Shown piece after piece: positions 45,280 through 55,243 of a stretch of DNA of 64,000 nucleotides. The notes beneath the pieces were generated by a model that saw nothing but the letters and a program-made list of their open reading frames with translations, made no database searches and had not been told where the DNA came from. How positions within the stretch are numbered: position 1 is the stretch's first letter; each line of letters starts with the position of its first letter. Source of the DNA: Rhodanobacter sp. A1T4 (GTDB lineage: Bacteria; Pseudomonadota; Gammaproteobacteria; Xanthomonadales; Rhodanobacteraceae); contig NZ_JACHCP010000005.1 of assembly GCF_014207185.1 (NCBI RefSeq), positions 310,001-374,000 of the forward strand. Direction: 5' to 3'. The translations under genes and the position numbers were made by a program.

Positions 45280-47343
45280 ATGCGCATGAACCAGGCCAAC
45301 CCGCTGCTCGCCGACGATACTTTGCCGGCGTTTTCCCGGATTCTTCCCGAGCACGTCGAACCGGCGATCGATGCACTACTGGCCGACTATCGTGACGATA
45401 TCGCTGCGCTGACCGCGCCCGATGCGCCACGCGATTTCGCTACCGTGATGCTGACCCAGGAGCGGCTGGAACAGCGGCTTTCCCGCGCCTGGGCGCCGGT
45501 TGGCCATCTGCATTCCGTGGCCGACAGCGAAGCGCTGCGCAAGGTCTACGGACCGGCCGAAGAGAAGCTCACCGACCACGCCATCGAACTGGGCCAGAAC
45601 CGCGAACTCTACGCGGCGGTGCAGGCGCTGGCCGACGCACCGGATTTCGCCCAACTCCCAACACCCGAACGGGCGTTGGTCGAGCATTCACTGCGTGACT
45701 TCAAGCTTTCCGGCGTGGCGCTGGAGGAACCGGCGCGCTCGCGCTATCGCGAGATCGGCGTCGAGTTGTCCAAACTCTCCACCGAATTCTCCAACGCGGT
45801 GCTGGACGCCAGCGAGGCGTGGCAAGAACACGTGACCGACGAACGCGATCTGGCCGGCATCCCCGAATCCGGTCGCGCGGTATTGCGTCAGTACGCCGAG
45901 GACCAGAAGCTCACCGGTTATCTGGTCACGTTGAAACAACCCAGCGTGCAGGCCGTGCTCGGCTATGCCGACAACCGAGGTCTGCGCGAGCGTGTGTACT
46001 GGGCCTACCAGACGCGCGCTTCGGATCAGGGCCCGAATGCCGGCAAGTTCGATAACTCCGAACGCATCGAAAAGATCATGGCGCTGCGCCACGAGTCGGC
46101 CCAGCTGATCGGCTTCCGTAACGCGGCAGAGGAATCGCTGGCCACCAAGATGGCCGCTTCGCCGACTGAGGTGATGGAATTTCTGCACGATCTGGCTGCA
46201 CGCGCCAAGCCCATAGCGCAGCATGAGCTGGCCACCCTGCGCGAATTCGCCCGCAACGATCTGAAACTTGAAAATCTCGAACCCTGGGATGTCGGCTACG
46301 CCTCCGAAAAGCTGCGTCAGCAGCAGTTTGCGCTGGACGAAGAACAGCTCAAGCCATACTTTCCGCTACCGGCGGTCATCGATGGGCTGTTCGAGCTGAC
46401 CAACAAGCTTTATGGCATTACCCTGGCAGCGCGCGACGATGTCGAAGTGTGGAATCCAGACGTGCGCTACTACGATGTGCGCGATGCCGATGGTCGCGTG
46501 TTTGCGGGAGCCTACATCGATCTTTACGCGCGCAATGGCAAGCGTGGCGGTGCGTGGATGGACGTCTGTCGCGCCCGCTTCGACGATGGTGAACAGCGGC
46601 AGTTACCGGTAGCGTTCCTCACCTGCAACTTTCCACCACCGACCGGCGGCAAGCCCGCACTGCTCACCCACGACGATGTGCTCACGCTGTTCCACGAATT
46701 CGGCCATGGGCTACATCACCTGCTCACCGAAATCGCCCTGCCTTCGATCGGCGGCATCGATGGTGTCGAGTGGGATGCGGTCGAGCTGCCCAGCCAGTTC
46801 ATGGAAAACTTCGGTTGGAACCGCGAGGCGCTGGACCTGTTTGCCCGCCACTACGAAACTGGCGAACGGCTGCCCGATGAACTGTTCGAGCGCATGCTCG
46901 CTGCGCGCTATTTCCAGGCGGGCCTGTTCCTGGTGCGTCAGCTCGAATTTGCGCTGTTCGATTTCACCCTGCATCTGGAATACGACCCGGCCGAAGGCGC
47001 CCGCACGATGGGCGTGCTGGACGAGGTGCGCAAGCAGGTTGCCGTACTCTATCCGCCCGCGTGGCAACGCTTTCCGCACGGTTTCAGTCACGTGTTTGCC
47101 GGTGGTTATGCCGCAGGCTATTACAGCTATTTGTGGGCCGAGCTGCTGTCTGCCGACGCCTTCGGTGCGTTCGAGGAACAGGCGGAGAAAGGTGGCAGTG
47201 CCATTCACCGCGCCACCGGCGATCACTTCCGCCGCGAAGTGTTGTCCGTCGGCGCCAGTCGCCCGGCGCTGGAAAGCTTTATCGCCTTTCGTGGCCGCAA
47301 GCCGCAGCCGGAGGCGCTGTTGCGCAGTCACGGTTTGACGTGA
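45280..47343 (+). CDS. prlC: Oligopeptidase A (M3 family zinc metallopeptidase)
   Basis: A 687-residue cytosolic peptidase. HEFGH (residues 472-476) holds the zinc histidines and catalytic glutamate, and a later Glu in GVEWDAVELPSQFMENF is the third ligand. The rest follows the OpdA/PrlC pattern through to PHGFSHVFAGGYAAGYYSYLWAE. It degrades short peptides, including cleaved signal peptides. GAGGA precedes the start; ATGs at 45280 and 45286 are both possible. A shared terminator follows. Confidence 0.95.
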   Translation: MRMNQANPLLADDTLPAFSRILPEHVEPAIDALLADYRDDIAALTAPDAPRDFATVMLTQERLEQRLSRAWAPVGHLHSVADSEALRKVYGPAEEKLTDHAIELGQNRELYAAVQALADAPDFAQLPTPERALVEHSLRDFKLSGVALEEPARSRYREIGVELSKLSTEFSNAVLDASEAWQEHVTDERDLAGIPESGRAVLRQYAEDQKLTGYLVTLKQPSVQAVLGYADNRGLRERVYWAYQTRASDQGPNAGKFDNSERIEKIMALRHESAQLIGFRNAAEESLATKMAASPTEVMEFLHDLAARAKPIAQHELATLREFARNDLKLENLEPWDVGYASEKLRQQQFALDEEQLKPYFPLPAVIDGLFELTNKLYGITLAARDDVEVWNPDVRYYDVRDADGRVFAGAYIDLYARNGKRGGAWMDVCRARFDDGEQRQLPVAFLTCNFPPPTGGKPALLTHDDVLTLFHEFGHGLHHLLTEIALPSIGGIDGVEWDAVELPSQFMENFGWNREALDLFARHYETGERLPDELFERMLAARYFQAGLFLVRQLEFALFDFTLHLEYDPAEGARTMGVLDEVRKQVAVLYPPAWQRFPHGFSHVFAGGYAAGYYSYLWAELLSADAFGAFEEQAEKGGSAIHRATGDHFRREVLSVGASRPALESFIAFRGRKPQPEALLRSHGLT

Positions 47344-47449
47344 AGCCCCAAGTAGACGGTTGCCGCTCGTTCGAGCGGCGACCGGACTTTCATCCATGAC
47401 ACCGGAAATCGCTCCTGCATTTCCTGTGTACCGGCCATCCATGGCCATA

Positions 47450-47477
47450 AAAAAAGCCCGCCGAAGCGGGCTTTTCA
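47450..47477. terminator. Two-way terminator between prlC and the cold-shock gene
   Basis: AAGCCCGC (47454-47461) and GCGGGCTT (47466-47473) around CGAA, with TTTT on the plus side and seven T on the minus side. Confidence 0.85.
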
Positions 47478-47498
47478 AATCACTCAAGTCCGAAGGAC

Positions 47499-47708
47499 TT
47501 AGGCAACCTGGACTTCTTCAGCCTGCAGGCCTTTCTGGCCCTTGGTGACTACGAACGTGACGCGCTGACCTTCCTGCAGGGACTTGAAGCCCGTGCCCTG
47601 GATCGCGCGAAAATGCACGAACAGGTCATCACCGCTTTCCGGCGTGATGAAGCCAAAACCTTTGGCGTCGTTGAACCACTTGACTGTACCGCTCTGACGA
47701 TCCGACAT
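47499..47708 (-). CDS. cspA: Cold-shock domain protein (CspA family)
   Basis: A 69-residue single cold-shock domain with the RNP1 motif [12 protein letters not shown]2 DLFVHFRAI, and the aromatic patch [13 protein letters not shown]. It binds single-stranded RNA/DNA and loosens mRNA structure. The ATG is preceded by AAGGTAATGTTAC. The 348-base region upstream is long enough for a structured cold-shock leader, but none is proven. Confidence 0.95.
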   Translation of the reverse strand: MSDRQSGTVKWFNDAKGFGFITPESGDDLFVHFRAIQGTGFKSLQEGQRVTFVVTKGQKGLQAEEVQVA

Positions 47709-48056
47709 GTAACATTACCTTTGAAGCAGTGATGGTTTGCGGCTCGGAGCGAATAGCACTTTACCGCAGTATGAGCAGGAACCTTGAGGTTTTCCCGAGG
47801 TCTTGCTTGCCCAGCATACACCGTAATTCCGGCTTTTCGCCAGTTTTGACCTCAAAGAGCGCGAATTAGCCCCGTTTGGTGGCTTCGCTCCGCAGTTTTC
47901 TGGGCTCCAATGCCGCCGCCGCGCCTTTCGGCAATCAGCTAGAGCCTTGGAACGGTGCGCAACAAGGCACGTCGTTTTCAAATTCGCCGCGCCACCGTCT
48001 GCCGAAACAGGCAGGGCCGGTAAGGCGCGCTTCAGTCCTTCGCTTACAATACGGCC
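47709..48056. other. 348-base divergent region between the cold-shock gene and xth
   Basis: No convincing gene. It should hold the promoter and long 5' leader of the cold-shock gene and the promoter of xth. A 267-base open frame on the minus strand (47715-47981) is basic and low-complexity and is treated as chance. Confidence 0.6.
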
Positions 48057-48839
48057 ATGAAAATCGCTTCATGGAACGTCAACTCGCTGAAGGTGCGTCT
48101 GCCTCATCTGACCCAGTGGCTGGCCGACGCGCAGCCGGACATCGTGGCGCTGCAGGAAACCAAGATGGAAGACGGCAAATTTCCGGTCGATGAGCTGGCA
48201 GCGGTCGGCTATCGCGCGGTATTTTCCGGGCAGAAAACCTATAACGGCGTGGCGATTCTGACCCGCGAGCAAACCTGCGGCGCACCCAGCGATATCGTCA
48301 CCGACATTCCGGGGTTGGATGATCCGCAGCGGCGGATCCTGGCCGCCACCGTCGGCGACCTGCGCGTGGTTGATCTCTATGTCGTCAACGGCAAGGCGGT
48401 CGGCGACGAGAAATACGCCTACAAACTGGACTGGCTGGCCAAGGTCCGCGACTTTCTGGCGGACGAGCTGGCGCGCCATCCCCAACTGATCGTGCTGGGC
48501 GATTTCAATATCTGCCCGGACGATCGCGATGTTTACGACCCGATTGCGTGGGGAGAGGACATTCTGTGCTCGCCGCCGGAGCGCGCCGGTCTGCAGGCGA
48601 TCACCGCGCTAGGCCTGCACGACAGCTTTCGCCTGTTCGAAGCCGACGCCGGCCATTTCAGCTGGTGGGATTACCGGCAGGCCGGATTCCGCCGCAATCT
48701 GGGCCTGCGTATTGACCTGATCCTCATCAGCGATACTCTGAAATCGATAGCGAAGGCCGCCACCATCGACCGCGAACCGCGACGCTGGGAGCGCCCTTCC
48801 GACCACACGCCGGTGCTGCTGGAACTGGATACGAAATGA
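48057..48839 (+). CDS. xth: Exodeoxyribonuclease III (AP endonuclease)
   Basis: A 260-residue EEP-fold nuclease with MKIASWNVNSLKVRLPHL, LQETK, GDFNICPDDRDVYDP, FSWWDYRQAGFRRNLGLRIDLILIS and SDHTPVLLEL, covering the metal, catalytic and AP-site-binding residues. It cuts DNA at abasic sites and degrades 3' ends in base excision repair. Its stop overlaps the next start in ATGA. Confidence 0.95.
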   Translation: MKIASWNVNSLKVRLPHLTQWLADAQPDIVALQETKMEDGKFPVDELAAVGYRAVFSGQKTYNGVAILTREQTCGAPSDIVTDIPGLDDPQRRILAATVGDLRVVDLYVVNGKAVGDEKYAYKLDWLAKVRDFLADELARHPQLIVLGDFNICPDDRDVYDPIAWGEDILCSPPERAGLQAITALGLHDSFRLFEADAGHFSWWDYRQAGFRRNLGLRIDLILISDTLKSIAKAATIDREPRRWERPSDHTPVLLELDTK

Positions 48840-49513
48840 CGACAAAGACCGAATGGCCCAGCTCGCTGGACGATAACGAACTGGACGAGCTGGACCGCTA
48901 CCTGCGCGCCCACACCGGCGAGGGTGATCTGTTGCTCGACGGCGTGCACGGCTTGCTGAGCGCGCTCGCCGTTGGCCCGCTGCTGGTGCTGCCGGAAGAG
49001 TGGTTGCCCGAAGTCCTGCATGAGCCCTTCGCGGACGAGGACGAGGGCAATCGCGTGCTCGCTCTGCTGGCCAAGCTCAACGACTCGATCAGTGCCGAAC
49101 TCGACGTCGACGCCTACGAACCGATTCTTGGCGAAGTCGAGCTGGAAACCGGCCCGATGCTTTCCGCCGCCGGCTGGTGCGAGGGCTTCAGCCGCGGCAT
49201 CGACCTGCGCGCCAGCCTGTGGGAAAACCGGCTGTCCGAAGATCCACAACTGATGGAATTGCTCGGCCCGGTGATGGCGCTGGCGGTGGACGAAGGCATT
49301 CTCAGCGCGGACACCGAGTTCGAGAAACTCAGCGACGACGAATACGACGAATGCCTGTCGCAGGTACCCGCCGTGCTGGGCGCAGTCAATCAGTACTGGC
49401 AGGCCAAGCCCGCCACCGAGGCAGAAGTGGAAGCGATGGTGCGGCCGGTGCCCGAAAGCAAGGACGACGACAGCACGCCGCCGCGCCAGCGTAGCGGCCA
49501 CTGGGTACACTGA
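48836..49513 (+). CDS. YecA/UPF0149 family protein
   Basis: A 225-residue acidic protein with the UPF0149 pattern: LDELDRYLRAHTGEGDLLLDGVHGLLSALAVGPLLVLPEEWL, GWCEGFSRGIDL, and EDPQLMELLGPVMALA. It lacks a clear C-terminal SEC-C zinc motif. It overlaps xth by ATGA, so it is translationally coupled to it. Function unknown. Confidence 0.85.
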   Translation: MTTKTEWPSSLDDNELDELDRYLRAHTGEGDLLLDGVHGLLSALAVGPLLVLPEEWLPEVLHEPFADEDEGNRVLALLAKLNDSISAELDVDAYEPILGEVELETGPMLSAAGWCEGFSRGIDLRASLWENRLSEDPQLMELLGPVMALAVDEGILSADTEFEKLSDDEYDECLSQVPAVLGAVNQYWQAKPATEAEVEAMVRPVPESKDDDSTPPRQRSGHWVH

Positions 49514-49581
49514 TTTCGCGCCATTGCACCCGTCGATTCGCCGGAACGTAGTGATCCAGACCGTATTGATTGGGAAGATCC

Positions 49582-51363
49582 ATGGCTTATGAATACGGTT
49601 CCAGCGCCAAAGGGCTGGATTTCCCCAACCCGTTCAGGGTCGAGAATGTTTTTCGCTTCATTGCCGCGGCGGTTCTGATCGGCGGTGGCCTGATCGCGAT
49701 TTTCCAGGGCCGCAGTGGCCTCTACGCACACATCGGTGGCTGGGCGCTGGCGCCGATCCTTGTCGGCGTGGCAATGCTGGCAGCGGGCATCCAGCATGCG
49801 GCAGTCGGGCTCAGCCGGCTGCGTTTTTTCTTCGGTCGCGGCAAGCCCGCGGGACTGGCCGGTGAACTGGCGGATGCACAACTGGGCGAACTCGCCGGTG
49901 CTGTCGCCCTGAAGTCCACCATCCGTGGCGGTGCGATCTCGGTCGCTGAGCCGACCGGCGCGTTGAATGGCCTGCTTTACAGCTTGGTGCGTCCGTTGAT
50001 CTGGGCACCGCAGCGCATCCAGTGGGTAGCACAGCGGTTGTTCCGCACCGGTCTGACCCTCGCCGTAGTGCTGCTCGGCTTGCTGGTGTCGCTGCTCGGC
50101 GTGCTCGGTGAAAAGGACATGGTCTGGCTTGGCTTGTTCTTTTTCATCTATGCCGCTGCCTTGTTGCTGAAACCGCTGGAAAGCGGCGACCAGGCCAGCA
50201 CGCATCTGGGTTCGGCCGGGCTCATCGTCTTGGTGCTGGTGGCCATACTCGCGCCGGTACTGGTCCACAGCATCTCATCCGCGTTGCCGAATCTCGGCGG
50301 GGTCGATCTCAGTGGGCAGGCGCTGCTTCTGCTGGTGTGTGCGTTGGCCTCCGTGCTGGTGTTCTTCGTCGCCGTGCTGCGCCAGATGGTGGCGCCGCCG
50401 CAGACCACCATGGCCTGCGAACTGGCGACCATTTCAATGAACGCGCCGCCGAACCAGATTCTGGTCGAGCTCGATCGCGAAATGCAGCGCAACTGGATCG
50501 AGCAGATTCCCAATCGCCGCTATGCGCGCTACGTGCCGCAAACCCCCGGCGACAACGGCACCTTCCACGGCGAGCTGCTGGAGGAAACGCAGCCGATGCC
50601 ACGCGATGACATGCGTACCGTCAGCTTCTCGCACGCACTGGCCGAGCCGCGTTATCGCTGGCTGACCGTGCTCAGCGCGCTCGGCGTGCTGTACACCGTG
50701 ATCGGTTCGATTGCGCTGCTGCTGTTCACGCATCAGGTCACGATGGGCGAGATCGTACCGGCGCTGTGGAAATACGTCTGCTTTGCCGGCGGCATGTTTT
50801 CGCTGGCGCTGTTCTGTCTGCGTGCCGGGCATGTTTTATGGGCGCGGTTCGACTTTGTCTCACGCATGACCTGGGTCGAAATCGATGGGACTTTCCAGCG
50901 TTCGCATACGGCGGTCGGCGCGCAGTTCACCGATCGCGTACGCACCGAGAAAGACATCGTCAGCGTCAACGACATGACCTTGCGCGTGTGGGTGGCCGAA
51001 GTGGATTCGGTGACCTTTGGCAGCGAGTCGGAACGACGCATCGTCGGCTTGCGCGGTCTCACCGATCGCGCCAGCGCCCTGCGCCAGCAGCTGGAAAATT
51101 TCGCCAGCGATCAAAGCAGTGTCGACATGCCGACGTCGCGCCGCGATGTCGAAAAGATCGCTGCGCTGGGCGCGATGAACCAGTTGGCCGGCCGGCCCGT
51201 AGCACCAGAAGCGCTGCTCAAGGCGATGGGTGGAGCTGCTTCAACTGCCAGCACATCGTCGCTCGGACCAAAACCAGCTGGATTCTGCCCGGCCTGCGGC
51301 ACGGCAGTCTCGTCCGCTGCCCGCTTCTGCGCCAGCTGCGGCCAGTCGCTGACCGGGGGCTGA
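49582..51363 (+). CDS. Large membrane protein with C-terminal zinc ribbon, unknown function
   Basis: A 593-residue inner-membrane protein. Hydrophobic helices lie near residues 20-70, 150-260 and 370-425. A soluble middle-to-late domain contains NQILVELDREMQRNWIEQIPNRRYARYVPQTPGDNGTF. The end holds a zinc ribbon with four cysteines, FCPACGTAVSSAARFCASCG. GGGAAG precedes the ATG at 49582. No transporter or enzyme motif was found. It stands alone between the YecA and pirin genes. Confidence 0.75.
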   Translation: MAYEYGSSAKGLDFPNPFRVENVFRFIAAAVLIGGGLIAIFQGRSGLYAHIGGWALAPILVGVAMLAAGIQHAAVGLSRLRFFFGRGKPAGLAGELADAQLGELAGAVALKSTIRGGAISVAEPTGALNGLLYSLVRPLIWAPQRIQWVAQRLFRTGLTLAVVLLGLLVSLLGVLGEKDMVWLGLFFFIYAAALLLKPLESGDQASTHLGSAGLIVLVLVAILAPVLVHSISSALPNLGGVDLSGQALLLLVCALASVLVFFVAVLRQMVAPPQTTMACELATISMNAPPNQILVELDREMQRNWIEQIPNRRYARYVPQTPGDNGTFHGELLEETQPMPRDDMRTVSFSHALAEPRYRWLTVLSALGVLYTVIGSIALLLFTHQVTMGEIVPALWKYVCFAGGMFSLALFCLRAGHVLWARFDFVSRMTWVEIDGTFQRSHTAVGAQFTDRVRTEKDIVSVNDMTLRVWVAEVDSVTFGSESERRIVGLRGLTDRASALRQQLENFASDQSSVDMPTSRRDVEKIAALGAMNQLAGRPVAPEALLKAMGGAASTASTSSLGPKPAGFCPACGTAVSSAARFCASCGQSLTGG

Positions 51364-51472
51364 GAAAATTCCGGCTGAGTCTCCCGGGAAACAATCCGTT
51401 CCAGTGGCCAGCCCTTGGCACCACACCGCATCGGGTCCATCTTGGTGGAATATTTTTAACGGGAGTGCAGCC

Positions 51473-52306
51473 ATGACCGATCGCCATATCATCCGCCGCA
51501 TCCGCGGCATGGATACGTCCGACGGCGCGGGCGTGAAATTGAAGCGCATCATCGGCCAGCCGGGGCTCGACATGCTCGATCCTTTCCTGCTGCTGGACGA
51601 ATTTCGCTCCGATCAGGCGGGCGACTACATCGCCGGCTTTCCGGAGCATCCGCATCGCGGCTTTGAGACGGTGACTTACATGCTCGCCGGCAACATGTTG
51701 CACAAGGACAACCACGGCAATAGTGGTGATCTGACGTCCGGCAGCGTGCAGTGGATGACGGCGGGTCGCGGCATCCTACATTCGGAAATGCCGCAGCAGG
51801 AGAATGGCTTGATGTGGGGCTTCCAGCTCTGGGTGAACCTGCCGGCGAAGGACAAGATGACTGCGCCACGCTATCAGGACATCGCGCCGGAGCGCATCCC
51901 GGTCGTGCATCCGGCCGAAGGTGTTGAAGTGCGCGTGCTGGCCGGTGAACTGGCTGGCGCCACGGGTCCGGTCGAAGGCATTGCCACTAATCCGGTGTAT
52001 CTGGATGTGAGCCTGAAAGCAGGCGCGTCGCTGACGCTGGATCTGCCAAAAGGTCATCACGGTTTTGCCTACGTGTTCGATGGAGAGGCCGCGCTGGTTG
52101 GTGGTGAGCCGCTCACGCGCAGCGAGCTGGGCGTGTTTTCCGATGGCGACTCTATTCAGTTGAAGGGGGGCGACAAACCATCGCGCCTGATCGTCGTCGC
52201 CGGTCGCCCGTTGAATGAGCCCGTCGCGCGCTATGGCCCCTTCGTGATGAATACGCAAGCGCAGATCCATGAAGCGATTGCGGACTTTCGCGCCGGCAAG
52301 TTCTGA
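51473..52306 (+). CDS. Pirin family protein (bicupin)
   Basis: A 277-residue bicupin. The N-terminal metal site lies in PEHPHRGFETVTYML with further His in HKDNHG and LHSEMP, all features of pirins. Some pirins act as quercetin dioxygenases, others as redox regulators. GGGAG precedes the ATG at 51473. It converges on the glycosidase gene. Confidence 0.92.
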   Translation: MTDRHIIRRIRGMDTSDGAGVKLKRIIGQPGLDMLDPFLLLDEFRSDQAGDYIAGFPEHPHRGFETVTYMLAGNMLHKDNHGNSGDLTSGSVQWMTAGRGILHSEMPQQENGLMWGFQLWVNLPAKDKMTAPRYQDIAPERIPVVHPAEGVEVRVLAGELAGATGPVEGIATNPVYLDVSLKAGASLTLDLPKGHHGFAYVFDGEAALVGGEPLTRSELGVFSDGDSIQLKGGDKPSRLIVVAGRPLNEPVARYGPFVMNTQAQIHEAIADFRAGKF

Positions 52307-52350
52307 GATCCGCGCCTTCCGTATTGGAAAGCGCACTCGGTGCGCAACGC

Positions 52351-55239
52351 TCAGCGTGGTTGTTCGATGATTAGCGTGGCAGGCAAGGTGCGAATGATGA
52401 TTTCGTTTTTGTACCAGGTCATTGGCTTGCCATTGAGCAAAGCAGTCGCGGGCGGCTTGCCGGGATAAGGCCATGGCAACGCGAAGCCGCCCGGCGGGAT
52501 GCCTAATCCGCTTTTGATCTGTAGCTCCAACTTTGTGCCATTCTCGTGCAGCGTGTAACTGAGTTCGCCGTAGGGCGTGCGCAAACGCTCGATCCCAACG
52601 CCTTTGCCCGTCAGCCATGCTGGCGGGATGCCTGCGGCGAGTACCAGCGCATGGTCGGCGTTCCGCTCATACGCCAACATGTCGTACGCCGAGCGCATGA
52701 AATCCGAGGCAATCCATGCGTGCGGCATGTCGCCGACGAAATGCGGCTGGCGTGGATCGTGGCCTACCACTTCGGCCCACTGGTTCCAGGTGGCTGGCCG
52801 GCGACCCTCGAAGAAAAACGCCAGCAGTTGCGGTACCCGATCGCGCCAGCCCAGCCGCACGAAGCTGGCGATCGTGCGTACCTCGTACGGCGTGTAGTCG
52901 GTCCAAGATGTGCTGCCGTCACGACGGGCCAGGAAGTCCAGCCAGTAGCGTTCGAAAGTCTGCGGCAACAGGTTTGGCGGCAACCAGTCCACCGCGTCAC
53001 CCGGTGACAGGGCGATGGTGCTCGAGGTCGCGTCGAAATCGCCCAGCTCGGCGGAGCCGGGCAGATAGTCGATCCGATGCTGCTGCATCGCGAGCAGAAT
53101 CGACGCCTTGAAATCGGCCTGGAACTGGTCGCGTGACGCTGCGTATTTCGCGGCTTCGTCGGTCTTGCCCAGCGCGGTGGCCAGCTGCACGGCACCGTCG
53201 TAACCGATCAGCGACCAGAAATCATCCCAGTACGAGTGTTCCGGCTTGGCCGAATAGCCTTCGTGGCTGATCGAGGCCGGCATCAACCCGTAGAGCGAAC
53301 GGCGTATACCGGTCTGATTCGCGCTGCTGCGTTCGCTGTTCCGCAACGCATCCATGTAGGCAACGGTACGTTCGACATGCGGCCACAGTTTTTCCAGTCC
53401 GGCGCGATCGTGGCTGTAACGCCACCACTGCGCGATGGCGAAGATCAGCTCGCCCTGGCTGTCGTTCTCCGGCACTGGATCGGCGCCACGCGCATCGACA
53501 CAGCAGGGCACCTTGCCGGTATGGAACTGATGCGGCGTGTACCAGCGCACGAACTCACCCGCCGCGTCGGCATGACCGCTACACAGCAGCGCCTCGCTCA
53601 TCATGGCGCCATCGCGTACCCACGTGCGCGCATACGAACGCGTGCCCGGCTGCAACGCCACACCATCACGCGACATCAGAATCTGCGCCAGCGCACTGCG
53701 CGCCGTATCGGCAATCGCCTGCTGCGACGGCGGTAGCTGCAGCGTTACGCGATCCAGCTTTTCGCGCCAGACAGCGGCAGCGAGATCGTGCTGTTGCTGC
53801 AGCCAGTGTTCTGTGTCCTTTGGCAGCACGAGCGTCTGCTGCCCGTCAGCACCGTCAAGGTTGGGCACCACCAGGCCCAGGGTGATGCTGCCGTGTGGTG
53901 GCACGGTCACCTTGTACAGCAGGGCACCTTGCGCAAAACCTGAGCTGTCGTGAAGCGAGTCGTCGTGAAGTGAGCCATCGTGAGGCGATTCGATCTGCGG
54001 GTGTGCGCCGCTGGCCAGTTGTTCGGGCAGCGTGATGGCGCCATGCGGACTGGCGACGAAGCTGCCCGGCTGCTGCAACGGCACGATCTGCAGAGAGTGA
54101 TTCACGCGCAGCGCATGGCCGCTCCAATCCAGATCATGGATCGGACTGATGCCCGCTGTCATGTTGAGGAACTGCGTCGGCGGGTTCACCTGGAATGGCC
54201 GCACCAGCAACGCCATCGTCAACGTTCGTGGCTTTTCGCCATCATTACGTAGTTGGTATCGAAGAAACAACCTGGGTTCATTGGGCGAGCCGCTGGCGAA
54301 GGAGGTGGTTTCCAGGCTGAGACTGTTCGCTTGCCAGCGCACTGCCGGTATGGGCAAATAGCCGTCTAAAAGCCGCTGCGAGATTTTCACAGTGGCCCAG
54401 TCGATAGTGCTGCGACCATCGAACAGCATCGGCTCGATTGACCAGCCGCCCTTGCCTACCTCCACCGCACCGTCTTCGGACATCAGTGCCGAATGCGCTG
54501 CGCCACCATCAACGCCGACCAGGGTCCAGTAGCTCTGTTCGCCGCTGATGCCGCGCGGATACAGGCCGCGCGGCGCGCGTTGTGCCTGCTGCATCAACGG
54601 TGTGCTGGCCGAGATGTCTGTCGGTACTGGCTGCTTCGGTGCGGACGTCTCCGGCAGCGGTGTGATTCGCAGGTCGCTTACGCACAGCTCACCCTTGCCA
54701 CCGTGGCCGGCGTAGACGGTGAATTCCAACGCGTTGGTCTGCCGCAGGGTCCGATCCTTGGCCGGTCCCCAGGCCGAGACGATATCGTGCTTGCCCGCGA
54801 TGATCGTCTGCCAGGTGTTGTCTGGTTGGAACGCTTCGCGTCGATACCACCAGACATCGTCACCGCTGGCATCGATCAGCTTCATCTGCAGATCGTTCGG
54901 CGCCATCGTGCCGCGCACGTCGAATGACAGCGCATAGTCGGCGGGGAAAACTATCGGCAGCGTGCGGTGCAGCGTGGCTGCGCCGGACACGCCATTGAAA
55001 TTGAAATCCAGGCACAGCCCTTTGCCGGTCTTGCCATCGATCGTTCGCATCGATGTGCTGATGTCGTCCGTGCCGGTTGCCGTCCAGAGGTCTGGGTCGC
55101 TGAAAGTATCGAGCAACCTGGCTTGTGGCGCATCAGCGGCATGCGCGGCGATGGCGAAGCAGAGCAGCGCCGCTGCAGGCAGAATGCCGACGGTTGCGCG
55201 AAGAGCGCGACGTAGCGCGTTGGCATGACGATGAACCAT
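52351..55239 (-). CDS. Secreted six-hairpin glycoside hydrolase with N-terminal carbohydrate-binding-like domain
   Basis: A 962-residue protein with a signal peptide (MVHRHANALRRALRATVGILPAAALLCFAIAAHA). A beta-sandwich domain (about residues 40-190) follows, then a beta-rich linker domain and a C-terminal (alpha/alpha)6 catalytic domain. The latter shows SYARTWVRDGAMMSEALLCSG, PENDSQGELIFAIAQWWRYS, SYWDDFWSLIGYDGAVQLA and WNQWAEVVGHDPRQPHFVGDMPHAWIASDF. These resemble GH15/GH65-type glycosidases, but the exact family is not decided. It is last in a sugar-uptake operon. Confidence 0.8.
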   Translation of the reverse strand: MVHRHANALRRALRATVGILPAAALLCFAIAAHAADAPQARLLDTFSDPDLWTATGTDDISTSMRTIDGKTGKGLCLDFNFNGVSGAATLHRTLPIVFPADYALSFDVRGTMAPNDLQMKLIDASGDDVWWYRREAFQPDNTWQTIIAGKHDIVSAWGPAKDRTLRQTNALEFTVYAGHGGKGELCVSDLRITPLPETSAPKQPVPTDISASTPLMQQAQRAPRGLYPRGISGEQSYWTLVGVDGGAAHSALMSEDGAVEVGKGGWSIEPMLFDGRSTIDWATVKISQRLLDGYLPIPAVRWQANSLSLETTSFASGSPNEPRLFLRYQLRNDGEKPRTLTMALLVRPFQVNPPTQFLNMTAGISPIHDLDWSGHALRVNHSLQIVPLQQPGSFVASPHGAITLPEQLASGAHPQIESPHDGSLHDDSLHDSSGFAQGALLYKVTVPPHGSITLGLVVPNLDGADGQQTLVLPKDTEHWLQQQHDLAAAVWREKLDRVTLQLPPSQQAIADTARSALAQILMSRDGVALQPGTRSYARTWVRDGAMMSEALLCSGHADAAGEFVRWYTPHQFHTGKVPCCVDARGADPVPENDSQGELIFAIAQWWRYSHDRAGLEKLWPHVERTVAYMDALRNSERSSANQTGIRRSLYGLMPASISHEGYSAKPEHSYWDDFWSLIGYDGAVQLATALGKTDEAAKYAASRDQFQADFKASILLAMQQHRIDYLPGSAELGDFDATSSTIALSPGDAVDWLPPNLLPQTFERYWLDFLARRDGSTSWTDYTPYEVRTIASFVRLGWRDRVPQLLAFFFEGRRPATWNQWAEVVGHDPRQPHFVGDMPHAWIASDFMRSAYDMLAYERNADHALVLAAGIPPAWLTGKGVGIERLRTPYGELSYTLHENGTKLELQIKSGLGIPPGGFALPWPYPGKPPATALLNGKPMTWYKNEIIIRTLPATLIIEQPR

Positions 55240-55243
55240 GATC

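Noticed and set aside
47715-47981. 88-codon minus-strand frame upstream of the cold-shock gene
   Set aside because: Basic, low-complexity, and lies in the expected cold-shock leader.
52331-52345. Small GCGCAC/GTGCGC hairpin between the pirin and glycosidase genes as a terminator
   Set aside because: Six pairs with a three-base loop and no U-run; too weak to call.
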